A stretch of 64,000 bases of DNA from Flavobacterium geliluteum (GCF_017948595.1 NZ_JAGFBV010000004.1:1-64000), one strand, 5' to 3'. Counted from the stretch's first letter, positions 18,503 to 27,700 are shown. Notes: a model not told the origin generated them from the sequence alone. Made by a program: numbers and translations.

Positions 18503-18536
18503 TTTGTTTACTCTTTATTTTGTTTAATTAAACAAA
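18503..18536. promoter_or_regulatory. further TTTGTTTA elements, including an 18-bp perfect palindrome
   Basis: TTTGTTTAC at 18503-18511 is followed by the perfect palindrome TTTGTTTAATTAAACAAA at 18519-18536. With the inverted repeat at 18378-18419 this makes five TTTGTTTA half-sites within 160 bp, a density that suggests co-operative binding of one regulator. Confidence 0.5.
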
Positions 18537-18698
18537 TAAAAAAGATAAAATGATTGACCAATTTTGAAGAAAGCGGAGGATAATAGTTCTAATTTAAAAC
18601 AATAAATTTCACATACAATTGAGCCGAAAATAAAGACATAAGACCACAGAAAAGTATTGATTTTAAAGAATAGGAGCAGAAATTTTGTTTTTATAATC

Positions 18699-18774
18699 AC
18701 CACCCGTCCCGCTGTACGCTATATCTTTTGCTTTTTAAAGAAAAAAGCAAAAGGATACACTTCCATCGGGGCTA
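18699..18774. repeat. hairpin repeat of the kind dispersed in Flavobacterium genomes
   Basis: The stretch contains CCCGCTGTACGCTATAT, then CTTTTGCTTTTT (18725-18736) and its exact complement AAAAAGCAAAAG (18742-18753), then CCATCGGGGCTAG. I recall similar blocks between genes of Flavobacterium genomes. Only one copy is in this window, so its repeat nature rests on that recollection. Confidence 0.45.
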
Positions 18775-19021
18775 GAGTAGAAGTTTATTTTTCATAACCA
18801 AAAAAGAGCGGAAAGCCTACTTTATAAATGTATGGTGAGAGATAAAAAGCAAATCAAACGCCTTTCAAGAAAGATTTTAATCTAATTGTTTAGGTTTTCT
18901 CGTTAAGTTTTTAGGTTTCAAAACCAAACGTTTAGGTGTTTTTCCTAAAGTTGTAGTTACCAACATCTAAAAACTTCATCAAAAGACCCAAATCCAGTAA
19001 AATAGTGGTGCACAACAACTA

Positions 19022-20125
19022 CTATTTTTTCTTCCTTCCCCACCAAATTAAAAATCCTGATACAGGTAAAGTCAAGGCAAAAAGGCACACGAGAAAAGCT
19101 ATTATTTTGGTAGGATATCCATAAATACTGCCCGAATGAATAGGGTAGATGAGACGTCTGATTTTATCACCTCTTGAAAAATTCTCATAAGGTCTTGACT
19201 CAATAATTTCTGCCGTATATTTATCAAAATAAGCTGCGCTGGACTGAAATGGAATTGTTTTTTCTACATTTTCTTTTAGTACCAAAATACTATTTATGGT
19301 ATCAGCTGGCATTCTAATCTGGATATTTCCTTGGTAATCAAAAATACTATCTGCTTGATTATAAATGGTCTGATAAAAGGCAGTTTTATTCAATTTTGGA
19401 TCTGTTTTGGTTGGGTTTTCAACTTTATTCGAAAGCTTTTTTGTAGTGCCGTCAGCAAAATAATAAATGCCTTTTTCGAACCAATCGAAGGTAAATACAA
19501 GACCTGTTAGCGAAATAGTTAATAAAAATAAAAAGCTGTAAAACCCAAAAGTAGAATGAAAATCCCAGTTGATTCTTTTAAAAGAAGCTCCCCATTTTAC
19601 GGTTAATCTTTGTTTGAGGTTTTTTATTTTTTTGGGCCACCACAAAATAAGTCCGGAAATAAGCATAAAAGCAAAGATCAGACAAGAGGTTCCAGTGATA
19701 AGTTTTCCTATATCATCTAATAATAAGTGCCTATGGAGCGACAAAACGATAGAGAAAAATCTGGTTTCCTGATCTACTGATCCTAAAATTTTACCGGAAT
19801 AGGGATCAAACGCAAAAATGATACTTTGATCATCTGTATCCTTTCCCACAATTAATAGTGTTCGCTTAGGATCATTAAATGTGCTAATTCGGGTTATTTT
19901 TTTTACCGAATATTCTTTTTGCAGTAAATCGGTACAGTAATCAATGGGCTTTTTTGTCTTGCCAATTGTGGAAACAAAGTAAAAATCTGAATTTATATAT
20001 TGGTCAATTTCTTTTTCAAAAACCATTATACTGCCTGTCAATGCTACTATAAAAACAATAAGTCCCGAACCTAAGCCCAGCCAGAGGTGTAGTTTTCCAA
20101 AAGTTTTCATTAATTTTTTCTTCAT
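19022..20125 (-). CDS. PepSY-associated membrane protein, iron-uptake type
   Basis: The 367 residues have four strong membrane helices: near residues 12-35 (LWLGLGSGLIVFIVALTGSI), 145-170, 190-215 and 340-362. Between them lie PepSY-type periplasmic regions. Motifs LHLWLGLGSGL, LSLHRHLLL, FDPYSGKILG and YPIHSGSIYG are typical of the PepSY_TM family (PiuB/FoxB-like). Some relatives take part in iron reduction from siderophores at the inner membrane. The gene is divergent from the TonB receptor and has an iron-box-like palindrome at its own promoter, so it is most likely the inner-membrane partner of this siderophore system. Confidence 0.88.
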   Translation of the reverse strand: MKKKLMKTFGKLHLWLGLGSGLIVFIVALTGSIMVFEKEIDQYINSDFYFVSTIGKTKKPIDYCTDLLQKEYSVKKITRISTFNDPKRTLLIVGKDTDDQSIIFAFDPYSGKILGSVDQETRFFSIVLSLHRHLLLDDIGKLITGTSCLIFAFMLISGLILWWPKKIKNLKQRLTVKWGASFKRINWDFHSTFGFYSFLFLLTISLTGLVFTFDWFEKGIYYFADGTTKKLSNKVENPTKTDPKLNKTAFYQTIYNQADSIFDYQGNIQIRMPADTINSILVLKENVEKTIPFQSSAAYFDKYTAEIIESRPYENFSRGDKIRRLIYPIHSGSIYGYPTKIIAFLVCLFALTLPVSGFLIWWGRKKK

Positions 20126-20150
20126 TGTTTTTCCGTGCGTTTTAGAGAGA

Positions 20151-20175
20151 AAAGGATGCTCACGAGTGATCCTTT
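20151..20175 (-). promoter_or_regulatory. inverted repeat in the leader of the PepSY gene
   Basis: AAAGGAT (20151-20157) and ATCCTTT (20169-20175) form a dyad with CAC/GTG inside it. It lies just after the predicted start of transcription of the PepSY gene and could be a 5' hairpin. No T-run follows. Confidence 0.35.
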
Positions 20176-20185
20176 AAATTTTCTT

Positions 20186-20222
20186 CAAATTTATAATTAT
20201 TTAGACTATATATAAATAATTA
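20186..20222 (-). promoter_or_regulatory. PepSY promoter -7 box with adjacent 10-bp palindrome (iron-box-like)
   Basis: On the minus strand TAAATTTG (20193-20186) matches the -7 consensus. Directly upstream, TAATTATTTA (20194-20203) and TAAATAATTA (20213-20222) are exact reverse complements 9 bp apart. The half-site TTATTTAGA is shared with the other palindromes at the siderophore genes. Placement over the spacer and -33 region suits repression. Confidence 0.6.
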
Positions 20223-20295
20223 AAGTGAAATATAAAAAACATTTCTTCTGTTTCGTCATTGGTTGATAAAAAAAACTAATTCTTCTCATCATAAC

Positions 20296-20325
20296 TTGTT
20301 AAATAAATATTAATTTATATTTTTG
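20296..20325 (+). promoter_or_regulatory. sigma-A promoter of the TonB-dependent receptor
   Basis: TTG at 20296-20298, a 19-bp spacer, then TATTTTTG at 20318-20325. Both elements and the spacing fit the Bacteroidota consensus exactly. Confidence 0.75.
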
Positions 20326-20327
20326 CC

Positions 20328-20356
20328 TTGTTTTTATTTAGAATGAATAAAAACAA
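20328..20356 (+). promoter_or_regulatory. iron-box-like palindrome at the receptor transcription start
   Basis: TTGTTTTTATT (20328-20338) and AATAAAAACAA (20346-20356) are exact reverse complements. The site starts 3 bp after the -7 box, so a bound repressor would block initiation. Its 23-bp centre (20331-20353) matches the site at 33716-33738 at 21 of 23 positions. Confidence 0.7.
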
Positions 20357-20376
20357 TAACTAATATTTACAAAACA

Positions 20377-22710
20377 ATGAAATATATTACTTTTAAGACA
20401 ACAAGTTTTTTGTTTACAATTATCTTTTTGTTTTCATGCATTTCTGTTTTTGCCCAACAAAATCATGGAAAAATAAAAGGTCAAATTACCACATCTGATG
20501 GCGATCCTGCAGCCGATGTGTATATCATATTAAAAAACTCAAAATACAATACGTCAACAAATGATGATGGTAGCTTCGAATTGAGCCGAGTAAAACCCAA
20601 TACGTATACTTTGCAGATTTCTTTGATAGGATACGAAACATCAGAGCAAGAAGTGGTGGTTGTAGACAATGAGACAACGACAATCAACCTACAATTGAAG
20701 GTTTCTAATAAAGAATTGAATGAAGTTGTAATTAGTAGCAGAAAAAGTATTGTCTCAAAAAAAACAGATTATGTGGCCAGAATGCCTCTAAAAAATTTAG
20801 AAAATCCGCAGGTTTATAGCGTAGTACATAAAGAACTTTTGCAAGAACAGATGGCGGTAGAAATTGGTAGTGCCGTTCGAAACTCTCCTGGAGTTGTTCC
20901 GCTTAATTATCCTTCAGGAGGATTTGCAGCTATTTTTAGAGGATTTACAGTTGGAATTAATTCCAGAAATGGAATGGAAACTTTGTCAGGCCGTTCTTCT
21001 GTTGGCATAGCAAATCTGGAAAGAATCGAAATTTTGAAAGGCCCTTCTGGAACTTTATTTGGTTCCTCAGCATCTTCTTTTGGTGGCGTAGTGAATTTGG
21101 TAACCAAAAAACCTTTTGAAGCAACATCATCTGAAATAGCATACACTGGCGGAAGTTTTGGTTTAAACCGACTTACGGCCGACATTAATACGCCTCTTAC
21201 AAAAGATAAAAAAGTATTGTTCAGACTTAATGTAGCGGTTAATAAGGAGAAAAGCTTCTTGGATTATGGTTTTAATAATACACTTGCAGTTACTCCGAGT
21301 ATTACCTACAAGGCGACAGACAGGCTTACATTTAACATAGATGCTGAATTATTTAATGTAAACAGTACTAAACCATTATATCCTACAGTGACTGCTGCTT
21401 CTGGCATAACAAACCCTTCGGAGTTTAAAATAGATTATAAAAAATCATTGGTTCATGAAGATGCAGACGCTAAGTCATCGGCTTCAAAAGCTTTCGTACA
21501 GGCAGAATATCAAATTTCAGATCACTGGAAATCAACTACTTTGTATTCTTTTGTAAGTGAGAATGTCGATTATAGCTATCAAGTTACACCTACTTGGACT
21601 TCGCCAACAACGGCTACTATTCGCGCCACGGTTTTTGGGCCAATTTCTAGTAATTATACCAATATTCAGGAAAATATTAATGGGGAGTTTAACACTGGAT
21701 TCTTGAAACACAAACTCTTAACGGGTATTAATTACAGGTATTATTCAGATACTTTTTCGTCTACACCAACTCCTACAGCTCCTTTTAGAACAATTGATGT
21801 TACGACAAACTTCGTTCCTGTTAGAAAAAATGATATTGATGCCGTAGCACTGGCTCCCGTAATAAGAGCGGGTAGAGAAGAGTATACTTTTAGTGCTTAT
21901 GCTTCGGATGTAATTAGTTTTGCAGACCGACTTTCGGTGATGTTAAGTTTGCGTGTAGATAATTTTGACCGTAAAGAAAGTGGTACTACTCCAGCATACA
22001 ATCAGACGTCTTTATCACCAAAATTAGGGTTGGTTTATCAGGTTGTAAAAGATCAGGTTTCGTTATTCGGTAATTACATGAATGGATTTCAAAATCTTGC
22101 ACCAGTAAATCAGCCAGATGGGGCACAATTGATTTTAGATCCTTTATATGCTAATCAATTTGAAGGTGGTATTAAAGTTGAGGCATTCAACAAAAAAGTA
22201 AGTACTACCATTAGTTATTACAATATCACTAATGATAATGCCGTCATGAGGTTTACAGATTTAACGTACCAACAAGGCGGTAAACAAGTGAGTAAAGGGT
22301 TTGATTTTGAGTTAATCGCTAACCCAATTGCAGGACTTGATATCATTGCTGGATATGCTTATAATGATAATCGCATCGTAAAATCGGCAACGGCTTCTCT
22401 TGAAGGAAAAAAAGCAGCAGATGCACCCGAAAACGTTTGGAATATCTGGGCTTCTTATAAGTTTCAAAATAGTCTGAAAGGATTTGGTATTGGTTTTGGA
22501 GCTAATTATGTTGATGATACTTTTATGGCTACCACCAATACTTTTTACATTCCGTCATACACCATTTTTAATCAAACTTTATTCTACGAACAGCCTACTT
22601 GGAGAGTTGGTCTTAAATTGAATAACATAACTAACGAAAAATATTGGAGTACGTGGGGAGCAGCTCAGGCTCCGGCAAATTTCTTAGTAAATTTAACTTT
22701 CAAGTTTTAA
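20377..22710 (+). CDS. TonB-dependent siderophore receptor
   Basis: A signal peptide (residues 1-27) precedes a CarboxypepD_reg-like domain (about 32-115: GQITTSDGDPAADVYIILKN). The plug (about 140-250) carries VGIANLERIEILKGPSGTLF and FGGVVNLVTKKP. A 22-strand-type barrel ends in the terminal phenylalanine FLVNLTFKF. The NITNEKYWSTWG motif near the end is typical of ferric-siderophore receptors of the FhuE/FpvA type. The 777-residue length is normal. It faces the biosynthesis run, shares a bidirectional terminator with it and carries the same palindrome at its promoter. It is the likely outer-membrane importer of the siderophore made next door. Confidence 0.95.
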   Translation: MKYITFKTTSFLFTIIFLFSCISVFAQQNHGKIKGQITTSDGDPAADVYIILKNSKYNTSTNDDGSFELSRVKPNTYTLQISLIGYETSEQEVVVVDNETTTINLQLKVSNKELNEVVISSRKSIVSKKTDYVARMPLKNLENPQVYSVVHKELLQEQMAVEIGSAVRNSPGVVPLNYPSGGFAAIFRGFTVGINSRNGMETLSGRSSVGIANLERIEILKGPSGTLFGSSASSFGGVVNLVTKKPFEATSSEIAYTGGSFGLNRLTADINTPLTKDKKVLFRLNVAVNKEKSFLDYGFNNTLAVTPSITYKATDRLTFNIDAELFNVNSTKPLYPTVTAASGITNPSEFKIDYKKSLVHEDADAKSSASKAFVQAEYQISDHWKSTTLYSFVSENVDYSYQVTPTWTSPTTATIRATVFGPISSNYTNIQENINGEFNTGFLKHKLLTGINYRYYSDTFSSTPTPTAPFRTIDVTTNFVPVRKNDIDAVALAPVIRAGREEYTFSAYASDVISFADRLSVMLSLRVDNFDRKESGTTPAYNQTSLSPKLGLVYQVVKDQVSLFGNYMNGFQNLAPVNQPDGAQLILDPLYANQFEGGIKVEAFNKKVSTTISYYNITNDNAVMRFTDLTYQQGGKQVSKGFDFELIANPIAGLDIIAGYAYNDNRIVKSATASLEGKKAADAPENVWNIWASYKFQNSLKGFGIGFGANYVDDTFMATTNTFYIPSYTIFNQTLFYEQPTWRVGLKLNNITNEKYWSTWGAAQAPANFLVNLTFKF

Positions 22711-22732
22711 TTATTTCTTTAAATCAAAATTT

Positions 22733-22771
22733 AAAAATCACCTCTGTTTAAGTATAGAGGTGATTTTTTTT
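22733..22771. terminator. bidirectional terminator between receptor and siderophore operon
   Basis: AAAAATCACCTCT (22733-22745) pairs with AGAGGTGATTTTT (22756-22768), A-rich on one side and T-rich on the other. It serves the receptor gene (plus) and the last gene of the biosynthesis run (minus). Confidence 0.85.
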
Positions 22772-22785
22772 ATAAATCAATGGTT

Positions 22786-24177
22786 CTATTGTACCAGTAT
22801 CTCAGATTCTAAAGATTCTTTGATAAGCGGGTAATTTACTTTTCCATTAACCGTCAATGGTACATCAGTTATGTGAATTATTTTTACAGAACTCGCATGC
22901 AAATGCAATTTTGTTTTTAAGGTTTGTACCATTATTTCTCTATTCAAATTAGCATCTGTGTACAAAACAGCTAAATGTTTATCATTCAGATCCAAGCAAA
23001 TAAAGGTTTTTCCACCGAAAGTGTCTTTTAAAAGAAGTTCGATTTCGTCTAAATTAATACGGCTGCCAAATAATTTGACAATTCGTTTTAATCTCCCTGT
23101 TATGTAATAATAACCTTCATCATCTTTTCGTGCCTGATCGCCGGTATGCAGTTTTTCTTCCTGATGATAAAATTGTAAATCTGCCCTTCTTTCGGCATAA
23201 CCGCCAAAAATATTAGGACCATAATAAATGAGTTCCGAAGTATTTTCTTCAATCTCAAAGCGCCCATTTTGAATCGGGCGTCCAATTGAAGCTCTTTTTC
23301 TGAGTAAGTCTTCAGGTGGCAAAAAAGCCATACGTCCGCTCGCTTCGGTCTGACCATATTGTGCAAAAAACTTTTTACCATATTTCTCGGTATATTCAGA
23401 AATGACTTCGATTAATTTATGATTGATAATGCCGCCTCCATGCGTAAAATAGCGTAATGCTGGATAGTCTTTTTTAAAAAAACCTATACTTTGAAGCATT
23501 TCATAAAAATAAGGCACGCCACCTAGCGTAGAATAGCCAAAATTTTTCAAGTCATGCCAAAATTCCTTCTTAAAAACATCTTTGTCGGTACAGACAATTT
23601 GATGTGCTTTTATACAATTGGTATTAAATATCGATAATCCGTAAACAGAATTTATCGGAACATTGAGCGGTACCACATCATCACTTTTAACAGGCAGATA
23701 ATCCAAAATCGATTGTGCATTTTCAACAAGATTTTCATCAGACAATCGCACAAATTTAGGTGATCCTGTTGTTCCAGAAGTGCTCAGCAAGAGTTTAACT
23801 TTTGGATGTATCGGGTAGATAGCATTTTCAATACGTTTGAATAATTGTATTGTACGTGATGCATCAACAACCTTATATCCTTCAATTTCGCTTCTTGACG
23901 GATCGTAAATATAATAAGGCGTATAATTTTTTTCTAAATTTTCTTTAAATTCAACATTCACTCCCAATCCTAATAAAGCAATGGTAAAACGGCTTTGGTA
24001 AAAATTTAAAAAAGTTTCAACGGCTGGTAACTGATTATCATTGTAAATAAACACAACAGAACGAAGGTTTTCGATCTCCAGCGATTGATGCATTTCTTTT
24101 ATAGTTTTAGAAAATCCAGTTGTAGCATCGGTAAAAATTAAATTTTTATTTTCTGATATTAAATGGTATAATTCCAT
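22786..24177 (-). CDS. AMP-forming acyl/aryl-acid ligase (ANL superfamily)
   Basis: Adenylation core motifs are present: LLLSTSGTTGSPKFVRLS (P-loop, A3), YGQTEASGRMAFLP (A5), HTGDQARKDDEGYYYITGR then LKRIVKLFGSRINLDEIE (A7/A8 hinge) and VNGKVNYPL with the catalytic Lys446 (A10). At 463 residues it is a compact stand-alone ligase. The acyl carrier protein gene lies just 12 bp upstream, so it probably activates a carboxylic acid and loads it on that carrier rather than on CoA. The acid is unknown. It is the last gene of the siderophore run, so the acyl group could be a fatty or aryl substituent of the siderophore. Confidence 0.85.
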   Translation of the reverse strand: MELYHLISENKNLIFTDATTGFSKTIKEMHQSLEIENLRSVVFIYNDNQLPAVETFLNFYQSRFTIALLGLGVNVEFKENLEKNYTPYYIYDPSRSEIEGYKVVDASRTIQLFKRIENAIYPIHPKVKLLLSTSGTTGSPKFVRLSDENLVENAQSILDYLPVKSDDVVPLNVPINSVYGLSIFNTNCIKAHQIVCTDKDVFKKEFWHDLKNFGYSTLGGVPYFYEMLQSIGFFKKDYPALRYFTHGGGIINHKLIEVISEYTEKYGKKFFAQYGQTEASGRMAFLPPEDLLRKRASIGRPIQNGRFEIEENTSELIYYGPNIFGGYAERRADLQFYHQEEKLHTGDQARKDDEGYYYITGRLKRIVKLFGSRINLDEIELLLKDTFGGKTFICLDLNDKHLAVLYTDANLNREIMVQTLKTKLHLHASSVKIIHITDVPLTVNGKVNYPLIKESLESEILVQ

Positions 24178-24189
24178 AGCTTTGGGTTT

Positions 24190-24432
24190 CTAATTAATTT
24201 CAAATCCGTATTTCTTAAGGACTATTTTTATTTTTTCAACACTGCTCATTTCTAGAATATCTTCCATTTCTATTGAGATTTTATACGTGCTTTCTAGTTC
24301 TTCAATTAGTACGAGATGACTCATAGAATCCCATTCTACTATTGCCTGATATTCTAGTTGGTCGTTTACCGATTCAACAGGTATTTCAAACGCTCTTGCA
24401 AATACGTGGTGTAATTGTGCTATTGTATTCAT
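24190..24432 (-). CDS. acyl carrier protein
   Basis: The 80-residue protein has the carrier-protein helix pattern, with the phosphopantetheine-attachment serine at S36 in EWDSMSHLVLIEELE, the usual DS[LM] motif. It lies between the MATE transporter (29 bp) and the AMP ligase (12 bp). Housekeeping acpP normally sits with fatty-acid genes, so this is a dedicated carrier. It would hold the acid activated by the adjacent ligase for transfer to an amine or hydroxylamine of the siderophore. Confidence 0.88.
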   Translation of the reverse strand: MNTIAQLHHVFARAFEIPVESVNDQLEYQAIVEWDSMSHLVLIEELESTYKISIEMEDILEMSSVEKIKIVLKKYGFEIN

Positions 24433-24461
24433 CTTTTTTTAGTATTTAAATTGATATTTTA

Positions 24462-25868
24462 TTAAACTTTGGTATGTTTCCATTTTCCTTTACGAAAGAC
24501 AATAATACAGGCTACAGCCAATACAATTTCTGACAGAAGGATGGCTGTAAAAACACCATTTGCCCCTAACTCAAAAGCAATTCCTAACGAATAGGCCAGC
24601 GGAATCTGAACGATGTAAAACATTAAAATATAAAGCCATGTTACCACCTTGACTTCGCCCGCAGCGTTGAGCGCCCTGGAGATGACCATCGTGTAGCCTA
24701 ACAAAATGTAGGCTATCGAAATAAAATGAATGTACCTTGTGCTGAAAGAGATAACTTCTGGAATATCTGTAAAAAACTTCACTACGGGAGCTGCCATGAA
24801 AATCCAGCAAATCCCGATTAAAATAAGGAATCCCATATTGAGCATTCCGGCTCTCCATACAGATTTTTCGGCTCTCTCAGGTTGTTTGGCTCCTAGGTTT
24901 TGTCCGGTCAAAATTCCAGCTGCATTCCCGAGTCCCCATGCTGGCATTGTTGCTATTGAGGCTACCCTTTGAGCCAAAATATAACCTGCCAATGCATTTT
25001 CTCCAAAATGAGACATAATTTTTATCATAAATACCCAGCTTGAAGCAGGAATAATAAATTGAACGGTGCCGCCAAAAGCCAGTTTTACTACTCTTTTAAA
25101 AATAGCCAAATCGAATAGGAGCTGAGCCTTAGCAATTCTAAGCACCGTTTTGCCTTTTACCAAATACCAGGCCTGATAAATCACGCCGATAACTCTGGCA
25201 ATTAAGGTCGCTAAACCTACTCCTAGTAAACCGTAAGCAGGAATTGGCCCCCATCCAAAAATAAACAGGGGGCACAATACAATATTTAAGGCGTTCGAAA
25301 GCCAAAGGATTCTCATCGCAGTAGAAGCATCGCCGGCTCCACGAAATATGCCGTTTATTACTATTCGCAGAATCAAAAATCCGCTTGAAGCAAACATGAC
25401 CATGCCATACCATTTTCCTTCCTCAACCATTGCTTTAGAAAGTCCCATTGCGCTCATGATATCGGTTGCCCATATCGAACAAACGAGACTAATAATTATC
25501 GCTATTGGTGTTGTTACATAAATAACCTGCATGGCGGTTTGACCTGCAATTTTGAACTCTTTTTCACCTATTCTTCTCGAAATCATGGCCGATGCCGCAA
25601 TACCAAGACCTATTGAAACTGAGTAACAAAAGGTAATAAATGTCGTAGTTGCTCCCGCAATCGAAATGGCAGAAGTGCCTAATCTACTCACAAAAAAAAG
25701 ATTGGAACAAACAAATAAAGATTCCATTAGCAGTTCTGCTACCATTGGTACAGACAATAGAATAATGGCTTTATTGATACTCCCAGATGTAAAATTAGTT
25801 TCAGTTCCTGAGAGCGAGCGACTTATAAGCCCCAAGAAAGAGCGTGTTTTTAGAATCGCTTCTTTCAT
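24462..25868 (-). CDS. MATE family efflux transporter, probable siderophore exporter
   Basis: The 468 residues hold twelve hydrophobic segments in two MatE repeats (INKAIILLSVPMVAELLMES at the start; a second copy from about residue 250, FKRVVKLAFGGTVQFIIPAS). MATE proteins drive export with Na+ or H+. Its ATG overlaps the stop of the NIS synthetase gene by 4 bp, so it belongs to the siderophore operon, where export of the finished product is the natural role. Similar MATE genes accompany several NIS clusters. Confidence 0.9.
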   Translation of the reverse strand: MKEAILKTRSFLGLISRSLSGTETNFTSGSINKAIILLSVPMVAELLMESLFVCSNLFFVSRLGTSAISIAGATTTFITFCYSVSIGLGIAASAMISRRIGEKEFKIAGQTAMQVIYVTTPIAIIISLVCSIWATDIMSAMGLSKAMVEEGKWYGMVMFASSGFLILRIVINGIFRGAGDASTAMRILWLSNALNIVLCPLFIFGWGPIPAYGLLGVGLATLIARVIGVIYQAWYLVKGKTVLRIAKAQLLFDLAIFKRVVKLAFGGTVQFIIPASSWVFMIKIMSHFGENALAGYILAQRVASIATMPAWGLGNAAGILTGQNLGAKQPERAEKSVWRAGMLNMGFLILIGICWIFMAAPVVKFFTDIPEVISFSTRYIHFISIAYILLGYTMVISRALNAAGEVKVVTWLYILMFYIVQIPLAYSLGIAFELGANGVFTAILLSEIVLAVACIIVFRKGKWKHTKV

Positions 25869-27700
25869 GAATTTTCCTTTACTATTAATAATTCTTTATT
25901 CACCAATTGAAACAATGGATTTGGAATAAAACCACTTTTTTTCATGTGTGGAAAACCAGCTGTTTCTTCATAACCATTAAATAAACGTCGGCTATTAAAA
26001 ATGAGACGTTTGAATTCTGGTATCAATAAATTATACTTCTCAAACATCTCCTGTAGCTCTGGATGCTCTTCCTGAAACTCTAAAATAATGTCGTAAACGC
26101 AATTCCAAAAAGAAACTTCTGAATAATTGGCAGTTGTTATTAATACATCACTCTGGTATCTAAAAAAAGCATCAAAAACGGCAATCAGGATTACTAACGG
26201 CGCATTTTCAGGGTTTGGAGAAGCATTAAACATGTTATCTATAAACTCCTGCGGTAGTTTTTTCTTTCCTTCTTCATTGATTAAAATATCTCCCACAAAA
26301 TCCTGCAAAGCGATACGCGTTGGCACATAATCTTTTAGAATTAGAATCACATTTTGTCCGTGAGGATCGATACACAAAGAATGCTGGTAATAAATTTGAA
26401 GTACAGGTTTAAGGTAGGCTCTCATATATGATTTTAACCATTGTTCTGTAGAAAGTCCTGATTTTGTTATCAATTCCGCAATAAGACTTTGGCCATGATC
26501 ATCTACATAAAGCAAGGCTGCCATTGTCATTAAATTTTCTCCATGTTTTAGAAAATTGATAGGGCTTTCTCGCCACATTGCCCCTAAATATTCATTGTAT
26601 TGATAAGGCGGATTTTCAATTTTACTGTAACTAGGATGCGTATACGTTACCGAAACTATTTCGCCTAACAACACAACACCCATATTTTGCAAATGAAGAT
26701 CTTTTTTAAGTATCTCTTTAATATATTCTGTAAGACGTGGTGCTATCGATAATTGTTTCGGACACAGCCCTCTGATGTGGCTTGTGTTCAGTATCGACAT
26801 TGAAGTTTTTACATAATGTTTGTGTGGTTTGCTGTAATTAAAAAAGGTGCGAATACTTTGTTGAGGACTGTAAATATCGTCTGAAAGGTCTAACGGAATT
26901 AGCTTTTTTGAAGCAATATCGTGCGAAAACTGCATGACCAGTTTATGTTGCCATTGCCACAAATGTACCGGAATAAAAATATAATCATCAGGATTTACAC
27001 CAGATTGGATTAACTTATTTTTAAAACTATTAATTTTTTCAGAACCTATTTCGTTTTCATAAAAATCATGCTCATTCATATCGGTTTGCAGCTGTATATT
27101 GGCTCTGTTTTTATGAGCCGCCATCCAGACCAAACGTGTTTTTTGACCCGACTCTGGTGCAAAATTTTTATGATCTTCTGAATCAAAACCAATTCGGCCT
27201 TTATTAACAATTACCCACGGATGCCCATCAAGGCTGTGTTCTATAGTTTGAAAATCAGCATCTGCTAGTTTTGCTGCAGACAAACGACGCTTTGAATGAA
27301 TGAAAGCATCAGCATATAAAGTATGCAATAGTTCTTCAACATAGTGGGCAAGTGTAAAAGAATTGACTCCAAAAGTCTCTTGAAGTTCGATAAAGAAATT
27401 AGGTACGTCTACATGTTCTAATTGTTGCCCATTTTCTATTTTGTGAATACTTTCTGCAACAATATGCCAATAATTAAGAAACCTCGGATACGCAGAAAAG
27501 CGATAATGAATATTTTCTTTATCTGTTGCTAATATAAAATGGGTAAGTTCATTCTCATCTTTGCCAATTATTTCGGGCTTTGCCAAATCCTCTCGTATCA
27601 ATTCTGCAATGCTTTTGGCCAACAGGTTTCGATTTACTTTGTTCCAAATAGGAGCATTAAGATGCTGTGCGCCTGTGAATATATTTTCTGAAATTATCAT
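25865..27700 (-). CDS. IucA/IucC family NIS siderophore synthetase
   Basis: The 611 residues show the NIS-synthetase motifs DGHPWVIVNKGRIGFDSED (nucleotide-binding loop), SIRTFFNYSKPHKHYVKTSMS and CIDPHGQNVILILKD. A FhuF-like C-terminal part follows. NIS synthetases adenylate a carboxylate (citrate, 2-oxoglutarate or a succinyl hydroxamate) and condense it with an amine or hydroxylamine. Subtype (A, B or C) cannot be fixed by eye. It starts 12 bp after the monooxygenase stop and overlaps the MATE gene by 4 bp. A second NIS synthetase, fused to an acyltransferase, is encoded two genes upstream. Confidence 0.93.
   Translation of the reverse strand: MIISENIFTGAQHLNAPIWNKVNRNLLAKSIAELIREDLAKPEIIGKDENELTHFILATDKENIHYRFSAYPRFLNYWHIVAESIHKIENGQQLEHVDVPNFFIELQETFGVNSFTLAHYVEELLHTLYADAFIHSKRRLSAAKLADADFQTIEHSLDGHPWVIVNKGRIGFDSEDHKNFAPESGQKTRLVWMAAHKNRANIQLQTDMNEHDFYENEIGSEKINSFKNKLIQSGVNPDDYIFIPVHLWQWQHKLVMQFSHDIASKKLIPLDLSDDIYSPQQSIRTFFNYSKPHKHYVKTSMSILNTSHIRGLCPKQLSIAPRLTEYIKEILKKDLHLQNMGVVLLGEIVSVTYTHPSYSKIENPPYQYNEYLGAMWRESPINFLKHGENLMTMAALLYVDDHGQSLIAELITKSGLSTEQWLKSYMRAYLKPVLQIYYQHSLCIDPHGQNVILILKDYVPTRIALQDFVGDILINEEGKKKLPQEFIDNMFNASPNPENAPLVILIAVFDAFFRYQSDVLITTANYSEVSFWNCVYDIILEFQEEHPELQEMFEKYNLLIPEFKRLIFNSRRLFNGYEETAGFPHMKKSGFIPNPLFQLVNKELLIVKENS

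Larger units (their letters stand above)
18287..19021. other. 735-bp intergenic region holding the photolyase control region and a repeat
   Basis: No protein gene is supported. The left part (18378-18536) contains several TTTGTTTA-type palindromes next to the photolyase operon start. The middle (about 18699-18774) holds a hairpin repeat. Positions 18890-18950 are rich in TTTAGG repeats of unclear meaning. No clear terminator was found for the PepSY gene, which ends at 19022. Confidence 0.5.
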
